A stretch of DNA of 64,000 nucleotides from Anniella stebbinsi (taxonomy: Eukaryota; Chordata; Lepidosauria; Squamata; Anniellidae), in NCBI GenBank assembly GCA_029215795.1, contig JARDYH010000001.1, positions 182,783,654 through 182,847,653 of the forward strand, read 5' to 3'. The first letter of the stretch is position 1. Each line of letters opens with the position of its first letter. Positions 43,160-55,441 of the stretch are shown here, piece after piece. Below the pieces are notes generated by a model. That model worked only from the letters and a program-made list of their open reading frames with translations. It was not told the DNA's origin and ran no database searches. A program made the translations under genes and the position numbers.

Positions 43160-45700
43160 ATATACCGTATTTCCTCAAATCTAAGATGCCCTTTTTATCC
43201 CATTTTTGCATCTGTAAAAATGGGGTGCTGGTGCTCCGTCTGGGAGGAGGCCTGCATGGCACGTTAAGCCATGGGAGGCAAGCCCCGGCCCGGCTACAGC
43301 ACCAACGCCCACTCTGCTCCGGCTCCCCGCAGGGTGCGCACATTCAATGCCCTTCGCGATGCATGCTCCACATCTTTGCCCAGCGAGAGAGGAGGAATAG
43401 CAGCAGCTGTCCATTCACATATCACAGACTATCCATCCATCCATCCATCCATCCATATATGACCAAGGGGCCCCTATGCTCGTGGGGCCTCCGGGCAACT
43501 GCCCAGTGTGCCCATGCGTTAAGATGCCACTGCATGCAGTGTGGATATGGGGCAGGTGTTGCTTCTCAAATGTCTTCGCTAAAGGGCTGCTTTTTTTATT
43601 GTGGGGAGCACTTGAAGATGTGCATGGAGCTGCAGCCTCTGGGACAGTAGGATGTGGCAGTGATGTGGCCGGTTGTTCCTTCCCCCTTCCTGCACAGCCC
43701 CACTCCAACCACATGCCCTTGGTGGTTGAGGCAGGTGTGGACTCGTCCTTAGCAATAGCAAGTGGAAAATCAAGTGGTCCTCAGGGGCGGGTGGAGGGAG
43801 AGCCATGGAAATGGGGGCAGCACACTTTCCTCTTGTTCTGTCCCACCCTTATCTCTGTGCCAGATATATCCATACATGCTCCATTTACACATGGAGCCTG
43901 GAGAGGGGCAGGTAACAAGTCTTTCTCATTGATGACATTAGTTCTACCCTGCCCTCCCCAGCCCACCCAGAAGTATGTTTTTTCCTGGCACTCAAAACCC
44001 AGGTTTTAGGGCTGGCTGGCTCCGCTGTGTAACATTGACAGAGCAGAGCTGATTTCATCATTCTGCAGAGAATAAGAGCCAATGCAATGCTTTCCTCCTG
44101 TGCTCGTCAAGATGAAGCCCAGGAGGGAGAGAAACAGCAAGACAGAGGTGGGGCAAGAAATAGCTAGGCTAGAGGCTGGGAGTGGAGAGAAACAGCAAGA
44201 TAGAGGTGGTGAGTGGGAGAGAAAGAGCAAGGCTAGGGGCCTGGAAGGAACAGAAAGAAAAAGGAGGGCAGGGAAGGGAGAGAAATAGTAAGGAAAGGGG
44301 TTGTGTGCAGAGAAATTGCAAGGGAGGAGAGAGAGAGAGAGAGAGGAAGGGGAAAAGTCTGTGGAGATAGAAGAAGAAGATCGGGTGGGAAGATTGGCCA
44401 GGAAGCAACTTTTCCCGTCCCTTCTTGACCACTGAACAGTTGCTCAGGGGCAAGTTCAGGAACAGGAAGGAGAACCTGGCGGCTACTGTTTTCCAAGGCT
44501 TTTTAAAATTAAAACTTCATTTTGGAAGGGGGGGCAGGGAGTGGAACCTGTTGTGGGTGCCGTTAGAGGTTGTTGCCGGTACTGTGTTGGGGCCTCTGTA
44601 TGAAGAGTGGCACAACATGTATTGTTCTGCTGCTGGCACATGGGCTAGCTAGTAGCTGTAGGCATCAGCTGCAGGTTTGGGAATCCTGCCTGGGACCGAA
44701 AGTACACTTGACCCATTCCCCATAATGCATGTTACTTGTGTATATACATAGCCGTGCTGCCTCCTACATGGTCATTAGTCTTCGTATAAAAAAGTAATGC
44801 ATGAAGCTGCCTTGAAGCTTTAGGTGATGGGGTCTGCAAGGGGAGGAAAGACAGGAGTTGCTCAAATCAAATTAAAATTGGTTCCTTTCAATTTCACTTT
44901 GTCAAAGAAATACTCCATGCAGTATGTGCAAAAGGTACTGATGCAAAAGGCATCTGAGTTTCAGAAGGCGGATGGAATGGGGAAAATATGCCGTCAATGG
45001 TGACACTGTCCCTGTAAAAAACATCCACCTGCTCTCCATTGAAAAGTCTCTGTGATCGGAAGGAAGCTGAGGTGCTGCTTGCCATTCCACAGTTCTTCAG
45101 GAAATACATTGCAAATACATTTCTGATGCCTGTGTGTGTTTCTGCTCCTTCTTAAAGGCCATGTCCCACCATGAACATTGAAGCAAAGCTTCCCAGGCTG
45201 TCATGGGCTTCAGGAGTCATGGTTCTATGGTCAAGCCAGCAGAGGGGGATGAACCGCATCTTCCATTGAAGAACTTTGTCATGGGAAATAAGACAGATAC
45301 CTATTCAAAATCCATTTTTTTCCCAGGTGGACAAGAAGGAATAAACAAGGTCTTCCATGGCTTAAAGCCACACAAAGGAAACCATACCCCTTATGTGGCT
45401 TAAAGCCACGCCCCTACCTTTCAGCTGCCATTCACACTGCAGGGATTACTGTCCAGGACACCAACATCCCATTAGAAATACCAGCAGACCTGAATTCAGT
45501 TACAAACATGCAGTTTTTTATAGCTAGTTTTCAGCCATTTGTCTACAGCCACTGTGTGGACTTTGCTTCGGTAATGCTTTAGAAATCCATGTTTTTCAAA
45601 TACTGAAATATATATAACACAATCCCGTCTGTACAGCGCCTCCCATTGACCCTCGGGCATCTCGATGGAATGAGTTGCAAGTAACATGGTGAGTCCGAAG
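43160..45700. other. Downstream of PTPN20: repeats and GC-richer patches, no exon seen
   Basis: Contains an ACCGTATTTCCTCAAATCTA-type repeat end (43,162), (ATCC)n at 43,434-43,457, and (GA)n at 44,326-44,346. Frames such as 45,109-44,894 minus show no known domain. The PTPN20 3' UTR must lie just below 45,724, but I did not find a canonical polyadenylation signal close by. Confidence 0.4.
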
Positions 45701-45723
45701 TAGAAGGTAACAGCACGGTTTCC

Positions 45724-45804
45724 TTACTGCAGTAGCTGGGAATTCATGCTCTGAATTTTCTTCAGGGCTTCAAGAGCTATTTCATAGCAAAACATATACT
45801 GCTC
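45724..45804 (-). CDS. PTPN20: PTPN20, last coding exon
   Basis: After the acceptor CATGCCAG the frame gives EQYMFCYEIALEALKKIQSM and ends NSQLLQ-stop. EQY completes the Q-loop (QTKEQY) that positions the catalytic water in PTPs. The sequence aligns with the end of human PTPN20 (EQYHFCYDIVLEVLRKL). It joins the exon at 49,025 in phase 0. Confidence 0.88.
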   Translation of the reverse strand, partial: EQYMFCYEIALEALKKIQSMNSQLLQ

Positions 45805-46233
45805 CTGGCATGAAGAGGGAAACAGCAGGTTACATTCCTCCTCAGCACAGGGTGAAGGAAACTGAAAACCTGCCAGGTTTGGGAATGCTCTGACTATGGA
45901 AACATTCATACCTTCCACACACAGACCCCGAAGTAGCAATATTATACCAGCGGTTGCTATCTCTGAAGCAGAGGTGTAGCCATGTTAGCCTGCTGCAGCA
46001 AAAACGTCACAGTCCTGGGCCACTTTAAAGACTAGGCAAATGTACTATGGCACAAACTTTGATGGCCTCTGCTTAATCAGACACCTGCTTGTCTGCCTTG
46101 TTTGGAACGCCTTGCTTTTGCTCCTTGGCGCAATGGGTTAATAGCCACCTTCCTGTCTCTCTCATACAAGCCAATGAGAGAGAGAGACATCAAAAAGGAA
46201 GGGGAAAAGACTTGGTCCAGAAATAGTACATTA

Positions 46234-46313
46234 GTACATTAATAATTCCTGCTGATATGGTTCTATATCGTTAATAATGAGTACGTTAATAATTCCTGCT
46301 GATATGGTTCTAT
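46234..46313. repeat. 47-bp tandem duplication in PTPN20 intron
   Basis: The block TTAATAATTCCTGCTGATAT and its flanks occur twice (about 46,234-46,266 and 46,281-46,313) with one change. Confidence 0.8.
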
Positions 46314-46319
46314 TTCAGT

Positions 46320-47275
46320 ATTATCTTACCCTCAAATTAGGATGAAGTGTTGAAGCTATAGTGGCAGAGGCAAATAAAGAGAGATAAGAAGCTTGCTCCT
46401 GCTCACCTCAGATAGGGTTGGAATTGAACAAAGTTGCTTTCAAAAAAAATCAGAACTAATTTGCTTAATTTTCTGAGTCAATCCAGGGTTCTAAAGCAAA
46501 CAAGAGATTCCCTGTTGCTTTGCTAGAAGCATCCTTTGAAAAGCTTTCCCCAGAAAAAAACTGGGGTCAGAAGCTTCCTCAAGGCTCCCACATGGGGGTA
46601 GGCTGTTGGTCATCACCCCTTATTTTCTTTGGACAGCTCTTCAAAGCAGCCTCTAACAAATCAATGGAGATGTTCCACAAGGATCTCCTTTGTGGGTAGG
46701 ATTTGCACCCCTCCCCCAGTATTCTTGGACGCAGCTTTTCAAAGAAAGCTTCTCAATTCCTTTGTTAGGGGACAGCCTCAAAGGAAAAGGAAAAGTCTGT
46801 ACATCCTTCTCCAGCTTGGATTTTAACCTGAGCTGGAGAAAAACTGTACATCCTGTACATCTTCCAATGTTTGCTTGCCTTTTCTTTGGGACAAGGAAAC
46901 TTTGGTATCTGGAGCTTGTTTCTAAACCAGAGCCTGGTGAACATTGCTGGCCTCTCTGCAAACATTCCACAAACATAGAGAAAGATGTACAGTGAAGGCT
47001 TCCAAGAAAAGTGGGCGAAGCTGGATCATTTGAGATCTTTCCTTTTGCTTCCTCAGCTCCTTTGCTATCTCCCCATTTTCCTTGGATTCCTTTCCTGACC
47101 CACCTAAAAACCCTTATCTAGTCCATGCATTGGGAAATATTTATGCAGCCAGATTTTCCTGTGGTCATGCTTTACTTCTTCTGCTTCCTCTTTCCATTAT
47201 CTTCCCCCAATGATTTGACTCTACAGTCCTTAAGAAATGCCAATTTAACAATAACAGTTGAGAAGTAAAGTGTCT
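46320..47275. other. PTPN20 intron sequence, no exon seen
   Basis: Frames on both strands (46,653-46,995) show no domain. No repeat recognised. Confidence 0.4.
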
Positions 47276-47277
47276 CA

Positions 47278-48002
47278 GGCTGCCTCTACAAGAGAGGTTT
47301 AAAGCTCTTTCAAGGCGCTTTAAAAAATTTACCTCTACAAGGAGGGAGCGCAAATCGGGCGTAGAGGCGCGCTATCCCTCCGATTGTGCGCATTATCGAA
47401 TGCGCGTTAAATAGCGAGTTTTATTTTGCGGCAGGATGTGCTGCTGCTGCTGCTGCTGCTCGCTCCCCCGCTCGGCTCCTGGCTTCCCTAGCCGGCTCCT
47501 CTGGCTCCGTCTTTTGCCTTCCTCGCCCGCCCACGTCCCTCGACAGACTTCCCTCCCTCCGGTGGGGGAGGGCGAAGCAGCCAGGCACACAGGCAGGCAA
47601 TGGAGCGGAGCGCTGAGGCTGCAGCCAGCGCGCGCGGGAGAGCTTCGCGTGGCCGAAGAAGGGGTCGCCCTGCCGCCGCCGCCCCCCCTCTCCCCGCTGC
47701 CGCCACCCCCGCCGGGAAGGAGTTGCTCCCTGTCCAGCAGTGACAACTCCTCCCGGCTCCCCTGAGCGCCCCCTCCACCCCCGGTTTCTTGCCTTTGCAG
47801 AGAGAAAGGCCGGAGGAGGACTCTCGCTGCCCCCTCCGCTGCTCCCTGGCCGAGATCGGCTCCTGCCTCTGGGGGTCTTGCCTCCCCCCTCCCCTCTCCC
47901 TGCCTGCCTCTCGTGCAGAGGTATTAGGGGTAAATGTGCTTCTGGGATGAAGCGCATAATCACTTAACCAGGCGCAAAAAGCGAATCCTTGTGGAGGGGG
48001 CC
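47278..48002 (+). mobile_element. CpG-rich MITE, copy 3, with ~470-bp GC-rich insert
   Basis: Left 150 bp and right 100 bp match the other copies, including both ends (GGCTGCCTCTACAAG, CTTGTGGAGGGGGCC). The normal core of about 110-130 bp is replaced by 47,430-47,902, a very GC-rich block with a (CTG)n start, many CpGs and proline/serine-rich frames on both strands (for example 47,436-47,765 plus, with SSSDNSS near its end). This looks like sequence captured into a MITE. It lies in the PTPN20 intron between exons 49,025 and 45,804. Confidence 0.75.
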
Positions 48003-49020
48003 TCTGGTACAGTTTGCTAATGCTGAAGGTCTTTCCTCTCTGTTTTCTAAAAATTAATATGCACGGGCAGTTATATGTTTTGAAAAATCTAATTTCAAAT
48101 TGAATTTTTGTACCAATGGAACTGGAATTCTATTCCTATATAAAACTAAGCAAACATATGTGATTGCATCACTACTCATTCAGCTTTTTGGAGAACTTGC
48201 AATGTTTCAGTCATAATTACAGTAGTCTTTCAAGTGAAGAGAGCTTGTGCCATTGAGGAGACAAACATTCTCAATGGATTGCTAAGGGCCTTTCACATGG
48301 GAAGGCAAAAGTAACCAGCCTATACTCTTAGGCCCATAAATCAGTGGTGCAGCTAGGTCATTTTAGGCCTTGGACACTCTTGAGCATGTGCAGTTTCATA
48401 TTATAATATATGGATATTATTCATTCATATTCACTAAAATAATAGCACCATCATGATACAGAGAAAAAACAGAGTTTGCTTCTGATTCCCTCATCTCTTG
48501 CTGCTCTTGGGGGGTTATTGGGGCGGGGGTTGAGCTTTAGCTCCAAGATTCAGGCCTAGCTGCAGCTCTGCCCAAAGTAGCTTTAGCACCTCTGGTTCTT
48601 GCACAAATATCCATTTCATCCCGTGTGTGTGTGTGTGTGTGTGTGTGCGAGGAGCCTTTCTACATGAGGCTTCTATTATGCACTCGTGATTCCTCACTCA
48701 TGGTAGTTTGGGAGCCCTTGACATGACATTATCATCATCTCTCCTGTGCTTTGCAACCATTTTATTAGGGTCCCCCCCCCCCCCCCAATGAGGAAAGTCT
48801 GGTATATCCTGAATGGCGCCATGAAACTGTATTTGTGCAATTCCACTGTGCCACAGCTCCACCCAGTGGTTGTGTAATGGAACAGTCAGAGAAAGAAAAG
48901 AAATGCCTGAGGAAAAACATGCGTAAGGGAACCAATCTTAATCCCACAAAGAATGCAGTAAAGGTGCAGGTCAAAAGCCTCCTGTAGAAAAGCCTCAGGT
49001 GACAATGGAACTCATTGTCC
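48003..49020. other. PTPN20 intron sequence
   Basis: Contains a (GT)n microsatellite (48,624-48,649) and a C homopolymer (48,772-48,786). No exon seen. Confidence 0.45.
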
Positions 49021-49024
49021 TTAC

Positions 49025-49087
49025 CTTGGTTTGAATCATGCCAAACCGTTGATGTCTTAACTGTGTTACTATTTCTTTGATGTCAAA
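49025..49087 (-). CDS. PTPN20: PTPN20 small exon (WPD-to-Q-loop link)
   Basis: A 63-bp exon between the acceptor ACTGCAG and the donor GTAAGG. It encodes FDIKEIVTQLRHQRFGMIQ followed by TK, phase 0 at both ends. Human PTPN20 has FNIMDIVAQMREQRSGMVQ at this place. RxQRxGMxQT is a PTP-family motif. Too short for an ORF scan. Confidence 0.92.
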
Positions 49088-50053
49088 CTGCAGAAAGAAA
49101 AGAAGGCTATTTATTTGCAACTCATGGTGACAAGTAGGATAGGCAGCCATGGGTCATACCAACCATTTAATAATACTAAGGATTTATAGAGTACTTTAGA
49201 ATGACGCAATCCTTGCCACAACCCTTCAATATAGATCAATATTAAGGCCAAAGCAGACATTACAAGCCGTTACATCTTTTTCTAAATTATTCTTTACTCT
49301 AGTGTAAGCACATTGCAGGTGTGCCTGCCCAAACTGGATTAGGACCCCAGTAGAGAAGGGTTAAAGCCCCCCTACCCCACACTCTAGGGTCCCAATCCAG
49401 ATTAGCCTCCACCACACTTACAGTAACGTCTGCTTTGGCTCTTATGGTACCCAAATTACTGAATACTGATACTGAAAGAGCACGGCTTGCCTCCTGCCAC
49501 CTGTGGGGTTCCCAGCAAAGGGAAGATTCCAACCAGGAACATCCCAATTGCTCCATCTTGTAGCCATTACGTCAAATCACCTGCAACCAGCCCACAGAGC
49601 TGGCCTTCGCCCATCTCAGTGTATTACCATTGCTCCCATAAGTTTTCTGTCACCTATTGCAGCTGCCAACCACCCAACCCTGGCCTCAACTTCCTTATGA
49701 CAGTGTGCATGCCTGGTCATGTGTGCCTGCACATGCGTGCCCATGTGGAATGCCACAATAGAGCTTGCCTGCTAAGGATGAAATGTCAGTAGCTATCATG
49801 TAGGTAGATTATAGATAACCTGCCAAGGAGCAGGTCAAGGGTTAGGTTGGCTCACCCCATAATTTACCTCATATTGCTGGAGGACTTTCATTTCTAAAAC
49901 ACTTTCCCCGTAATTTAATACCAATGTCAAGAGTTTCTAGGCTTATTTTTGGAAAACTGATTCATAGCGAAAATGAAGTCACTGGTGCCTCTCCTTGCAG
50001 CAAGATAAACATGGAATTATTCACTCTTGAAAAAACGTTTTTAGTAAACTTAC

Positions 50054-50269
50054 AGGCATATCTTTTTCTATGTAGCTCAGCACAATGTCCACGCAAAGCA
50101 GCACCCCACTCCTTCCAATCCCAGCACTGCAATGTGCTATGACAGGGCCTGACTGGTGGATTTTCCTCATGTAGCAAACGAATTTGACAAGATGCTCTGA
50201 TGATTTGGGAGTGTCGTGGTCTGGCCAGGTGGTAAACTGGAGGTGGTGCATGATGCGCCTCTCCTGGGT
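50054..50269 (-). CDS. PTPN20: PTPN20 exon with WPD loop and catalytic Cys
   Basis: Acceptor TTTGTCGCAG, donor CCT|GTAAGT, 72 codons in phase 0. It carries the general-acid loop TTWPDHDTP and the P-loop HCSAGIGRSG with the nucleophilic Cys (codon 50,129-50,131) and Arg. LCVDIVLSYIEKD follows. All residues needed for phosphotyrosine hydrolysis are present. RSG where many PTPs have RTG is a conservative change also found in PTPN13. Confidence 0.95.
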
Positions 50270-50755
50270 CTGCGACAAAAAGATTCAAAAGGAGGACAGT
50301 GTGAACCAACTCTTAATATATACACAAGTAGTGATGGGCAAACTCCCCTCATTCAAGTCAGAATTAAGTTCCACAAACCAAGCTATTTTTAAAAAAATGG
50401 AAAATAGCCAATCCCCCCCCCCCCAAGTCCAATTCCAAAATTTGAATCCATGAGTCTCCTAATAGCATCATTATTCAGCCCAGCTCAACCACCTCTTTGC
50501 TTTTGAACTTTGCTTTTTGGCTGTGAAGGGAAGGGCTCACTGGAGGCCTTCCCTTCACTCTCTGTGGTAATCCTCCCTCCCTCCCTCCCTCCCTCCCTCC
50601 CTGAACACGGTAACAGCAGTGTGATTTCTCCTGGTACTAAGTCCCTACTAAAAATGTCACATGCCCTGGAACTATATGCCCTAGGGCTCCTTCTACTGGT
50701 ATTCAAGGTCCCAGGAAGGGAAAGAAGAGCTCAGTTCAAATTTTAAGTTAAAGGG

Positions 50756-50793
<38 letters not shown>

Positions 50794-51175
50794 TGTTGCT
50801 TGCTTCATAATGAGTATTACAAGCTGCACACGTTTCTGTGTGAGGATAGATCATTCTGAACTTTGGTGACATCACTTTAAACCATGACCACACATCAAAC
50901 AGATACACATGTAAATTGCAAATAACCAACAGTCCAAATTTTATTCATTTTGGTGCTCCAGTGTAACATAAAATTAACTAATTTTTGGGAAATACATGAA
51001 CAAAATAATTGCTATGATTAATGCATATGGGTAAAATATGGACTCTCTTGCTATGTTCCACAAATGTTTTAGTAAACTCGTTGATATGACCTAGGATTAT
51101 TTGATTGTTGGTGAGGATTATAATAATCCTCACCAACTGGATGGAAACACACCTGCTCCTAAGACCCAACGGTGG
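50270..51175. other. PTPN20 intron: microsatellites
   Basis: (CCTC)n at 50,571-50,601 and (GT)n(GA)n at 50,756-50,793. No exon or element recognised otherwise. Confidence 0.5.
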
Positions 51176-51179
51176 AGAG

Positions 51180-52073
51180 ACATAAGCTTCAGGCCTATAT
51201 GGTTGAACTTGCTAACTGTCTGAATAGTTTAATATCAACAAGGGTACTGGGGGTTCCTGCACCATGGAATGGGAGGCCAGAAAAGCCTTTATTAGGGGCT
51301 GAATCATTGCCTATGCTTCACATAAGAAAAAACTTAGAATAGCACAACAGGTGCTTTTAAATAAGTTGAAATTTCTCATAACACAGTTTGCTAGATCCCC
51401 ATCAGCACAACTCTATCAGGAGTTGCAAAAAGCTAAATGTGAACTGAATAACATTCTTTCTCAACAGGCGGAATTTGTGTTAACTTGCTTGCAACAAACA
51501 TACTGGGAAAATAAGGAACATCCCGGTTTAAATTTTGGCACATCGTCATAAACATCAAAAATATTGAAATGTAATTTCTGCCATTAAAGACGAGAATAGT
51601 ACAATAGTACAAATTAATTTTTAAGAGTTTATATGGATTTGTATAGTAAGGGTAGTGAGATATTGGAGCAGGATATCAATACTTTGTTTGCTCAGATGAG
51701 GCTCCCTTGCTTAGATTCCTTGCAAAGGCAACACCTTATGGCTCCTATAAGACTCAAGGAGATTACAAAAGCAATTGTGAGTATGAACGATGGGAAATCC
51801 CCAGATCCAGATGGGTTCCCAATTGAGTGGTATAAAGCATTTTCTACTTTTCTAGCTCCAAAACTTTATCAATTTTACAAATATATATTTGAAGCAGTTT
51901 CGCTTTCATCATCACTAAATGATGCTTAGAGTACAGTCATCCCTAAACCTGGCAAGGACCACACTAATTGTGTTAATTATCGACCAATCTCACTCATAAA
52001 TGTTGATATTAAAATATTAACGGCAATTGTAGCCGATAGACTGCAACAAGTCATTACAATATTGGTTGAACCA
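51180..52073 (+). mobile_element. L1 LINE ORF2 fragment, 5' piece
   Basis: Broken frames read KLRIAQQVLLNKLKFLITQF, LYQELQKAKCELNNILSQQA, PIRLKEITKAIVSMNDGKSP and DPDGFPIEWYKAF, then [20 protein letters not shown]. These are standard linker and RT-start motifs of vertebrate L1. A CR1 fragment interrupts it at 52,074, and the RT resumes at about 52,552. Confidence 0.85.
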
Positions 52074-52551
52074 TAGAATCATAGAATAGTAGAGTTGGAA
52101 GGGGCCTATAAGGCCATCGAGTCCAACCCCCTGCTCAATGCAGGAATCTACCTTCAAGCATACCTGACAGATGGTTGTCCAGCTGCCTCTTGAATGCCTC
52201 TAACGTGGGAGAGCCCACCACCTCCCTAGGTAATTGGTTCCATTGTCATATTGCTCTAACAGTCAGGAAGCTTTTCCTGATGTCCAGCCAGAATCTGGCT
52301 TCCTGTAATTTCAGCCCATTATTCCTTGTCCTGCATTCTGGGTTGATCGAGAAGAGATCCTGGCCCTCCTCTGTGTGACAACCTTTCAAGTACTTGAAGA
52401 GTGCTATCATGTCTCCCCTCAGTCTTCTCTTCTCCAGGCTAAACATGCCCAGTTCTTTCAGTCTTTCCTCATAGGGCTTTGTTTCCAGACCCCAGATCAT
52501 CCTCATTGCCCTCCTCTGAACACGCTCCAGCTTGTCAGCATCCTTCTTGAT
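52074..52551 (-). mobile_element. CR1 LINE 3' end nested in L1
   Basis: Begins (plus strand) with ATAGAATCATAGAATAGTAG and matches 27,635-28,110 closely. The minus frame contains [12 protein letters not shown] and LLTVRAI-type words. It splits the L1 RT at the ...VEP / DQVGF... position. Confidence 0.9.
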
Positions 52552-53740
52552 CCCAGATCAAGTGGGATTTATTTAAAATAGGCAAGGGGCGATAATTTGA
52601 GATCAGTTGTGGATCTGATAGCTTTAAATAGAGAAAGAACTGACCAGGTTGCCATTGTCTCCTTGGATGCTGAGAAGGACTTCAACAAAATTCATTGGAA
52701 GTTTATGCTCGCTACATGGAGTAATTTTTATTTTCCAGTGGAATTTTTGAAGTGGGTTAGAATTTTATATTTGATTCCAAGAGCAAGAGTTATGCCCAAT
52801 GGCTGGTTGTTGGCTTTTCTCATGCTTGGGCGAGGTACTAGACAAAGATGTCCACTTTCCCCATTGATATTTGATCTATGTTTGGAACCCCTGGCTTGTG
52901 CAATTTGATAGAATAGTTGTATTTATGGGTTTGTGCATGCTGACTTAGAATTTAAAATTATTCTTTACGCTGATGATCTTTTATTGTTTATTTCTACACC
53001 CCAGGCATCTATTCCTGTTTTGATGAAATTGATTAACAGTTTTGGTGATCTGTCTGGTGATTCAATCAATTTGTCAAAGTCTGACGTGAAAAGGATTGGA
53101 GAAAGCACATTTCCTAGTGTATTGGCTAATGGTCAAGTTTGGTGGTGCCCTGATTTTATTACCTATCTGGGAATACTCATTGCCAGAGATATATCTCAAT
53201 TTATTAACATAAATTTGAATAAGTTGATTAGTGAAACTGCATGAGATATAGATAGATGGGCACCGTTAAAGTTGAGTTTGTGGGGTAAAGTCAATGCACT
53301 TAAGATGAAATACTTTCAACAATTTAATGCTTTGTTTCGTAAATTCTTCTTGGGTTCTTCCCCACCTCGAATACCTTTGAAATGGATTTGGCTTCCAATT
53401 AAAGAAGGTGGGTATGGCTTTCCAAACCTTGCTTTGTACCATTGAGCCTATCTATTGGCTTGTACTAAGTATTGGTCTTTTCCAGTTCGCTTAGATTTGC
53501 CACCTTGGTCAGTCCTGGAATCCTTATGGTTAGAACCTCTTCCCAAATGGATGGCCTTCTCCAAAACACCCCACTTTTCCTGCTGCAGAATAATCCCTAT
53601 TCTGCCAGCTCACCCTCTGCCTGGGCAGACAGAAACCAGTCAGGGGTCACCTTCTGCCTGGGAATGCCTCTGCATCAAGGATGGAGTAAGGTTAGATGGC
53701 AGAAGGACTGTGTTTGCCTCACTCCATCCTGAAAAATTGG
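52552..53740 (+). mobile_element. L1 LINE ORF2 fragment, 3' piece
   Basis: Continues the RT: DQVAIVSLDAEKDFNKIHWK, RGTRQRCPLSPLIFDLCLEP, then the catalytic IILYADDLLLFIS (near 52,960), SGDSINLSKSD, and a C-terminal domain with LWGKVNALKMKYF and PLKWIWLPIKEGGYGFPNL. Stops at 53,242 and 53,444 and other breaks kill it. Confidence 0.85.
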
Positions 53741-54356
53741 TGTAAGTTGGGGTAATGCGGAGCTTCTCTGGAAAGCCCCACGGTGGCTTTGAGGTGGCTG
53801 CTGCATCGTATAATCAATGCAGCACCGCCACGGAGCTATCTCTGGGCTTCCAGAGGACATAGGCAGCCTCCTAGAGAGCCTGGAGCTCTTTGGTTTGGGG
53901 GGGGGGGAAGAGGACTGGAAGGGGTCCATGATAGAAATGTCTAGCATTCGAAGAGATGGTGGATTTGTCTCATACAGACACACAAAGTTCAAACTCAGGG
54001 GGCATCCAGTGAAATTGACTGGCAGTAGGGCTCAGGACAGGCAAAACAAGGCATTCCCTTTTGCACAGTATTTCAAAAAACTGGCTGGTAAATTTGGTGG
54101 TTTCTGACTGAGCCAAGCCCAACCATGGTTGCCAAGCAGAACATGACTTTGTAACAGTTCTGAGCACATCTCGCAAAATACTTTTTACCAAAGGGATGAT
54201 TTAATGCTTTAAAGGCTCATGCCAAAGGCATTTGGCATCAGAGAATAGCATAAAGTAAGTGCTCAGTGAACAAATAAAACCTAAATTTAACTGTGTTCAA
54301 AGATCAAAGTTGATATCAGCATAAATCACATTTCTTGTGTAATCTGTGCGCCATAC
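53741..54356. other. PTPN20 intron sequence, no exon seen
   Basis: No recognisable element beyond a G run near 53,900. Confidence 0.4.
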
Positions 54357-54691
54357 CTGCTTTTTCATTACTTCTATAATTCGAATTACAAAACAGTCCA
54401 AGAGCTGGTAGTTAACGAGTCGCAGCTGAAACTGCATCAAATCCACAGAATCATGGGGTGGATCAGGCCAGTATCGATGGCATTTGGATATTCCATGCTC
54501 CATTTCTCTTGTAATCATGGCAATGACATTGGAGTGGTTTTCCCAGACCATTTGCCAGAAGTCATTTGTGGTGGAAGGCAGAGGACCCTGAGTGGAGATG
54601 TAAAAGAGCTCTTCTTTGCCTGCGGGCACACGGATGTAACTGGCATTGATGTAGCCCTTCGTCTCTCCAAGTGGTACTCGTGTTCCGTCGT
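54357..54691 (-). CDS. PTPN20: PTPN20 exon, N-terminal half of the PTP domain
   Basis: Acceptor CCTTTTCTAG, donor CAG|GTATGG. It starts in phase 2, completing a Tyr codon with the exon at 60,392, to read [22 protein letters not shown]. It includes the substrate-recognition region, [43 protein letters not shown] and [18 protein letters not shown]. 111 codons plus two bases; joins the next exon in phase 0. Confidence 0.95.
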
Positions 54692-54777
54692 CTAGAAAAG
54701 GGGAGAGAAAGACTCCAAACGGTCTACTCAGTTGGTAAACAATCCATGCACATTTTGACAAAGGTATACTTTCAACC

Positions 54778-54809
<32 letters not shown>

Positions 54810-55402
54810 CCATCATCATCTAGCTTTAGAACCTGTGTTTCTGTAAATCTGATCAAATGTAATGTTATTGGGTGTTTTTTTTTTCCTGATTTCCTTGACT
54901 TGTTAGCTGCCCTGGAAATAGTACTACACAAGAGCAGGGCATATGCACGTGTGTGGATGCATATAATATTTCTCCCTTAGGTTTCCATGAAAATGTCTGA
55001 AACGCCTAAACACAGTCATTTTTGACACTGTTTTACAGGGGCAAGTTGTGCCCATTGGAGATGGTGGGGCAGGGCAGGCAAAGCCAAGGCCTCGTCATAG
55101 GCCTCAGAGGCACAATCTATGGACCATGGGCTGTATGTTATGCGCTTCCCCATATGCCTGCCTGGGATGCAGGGAGGAGGAGGAGGTTAAAGCCTCTCCC
55201 CCCGCTCCAGTGATTCCAGAAGCAGGTGGCATCACTTCTTCCACACCACTAATGGTGATGTAGAAGCAAAGATGATGAGTGGGGTCACTTTGAGGGGAAG
55301 GTGGTCAAAGCTTCCCCCTCCCACAGAGACACCAATCAGCCTCCCCCCAAACCCAGTGATCTTGCCAGGATCGCTGGGATGGAGCAAAGTTGAAGCCCTC
55401 CT

Positions 55403-55441
<39 letters not shown>

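Noticed and set aside
44894..45109. Minus-strand frame with a protein-like look, possible extra host exon
   Set aside because: Lies beyond the PTPN20 stop, has no clear splice sites and no recognisable domain.
47421..47963. 180-codon minus-strand frame in the GC-rich block
   Set aside because: Arg/Gly-rich antisense of a CpG-rich insert, with no start context or domain. Treated as MITE cargo.
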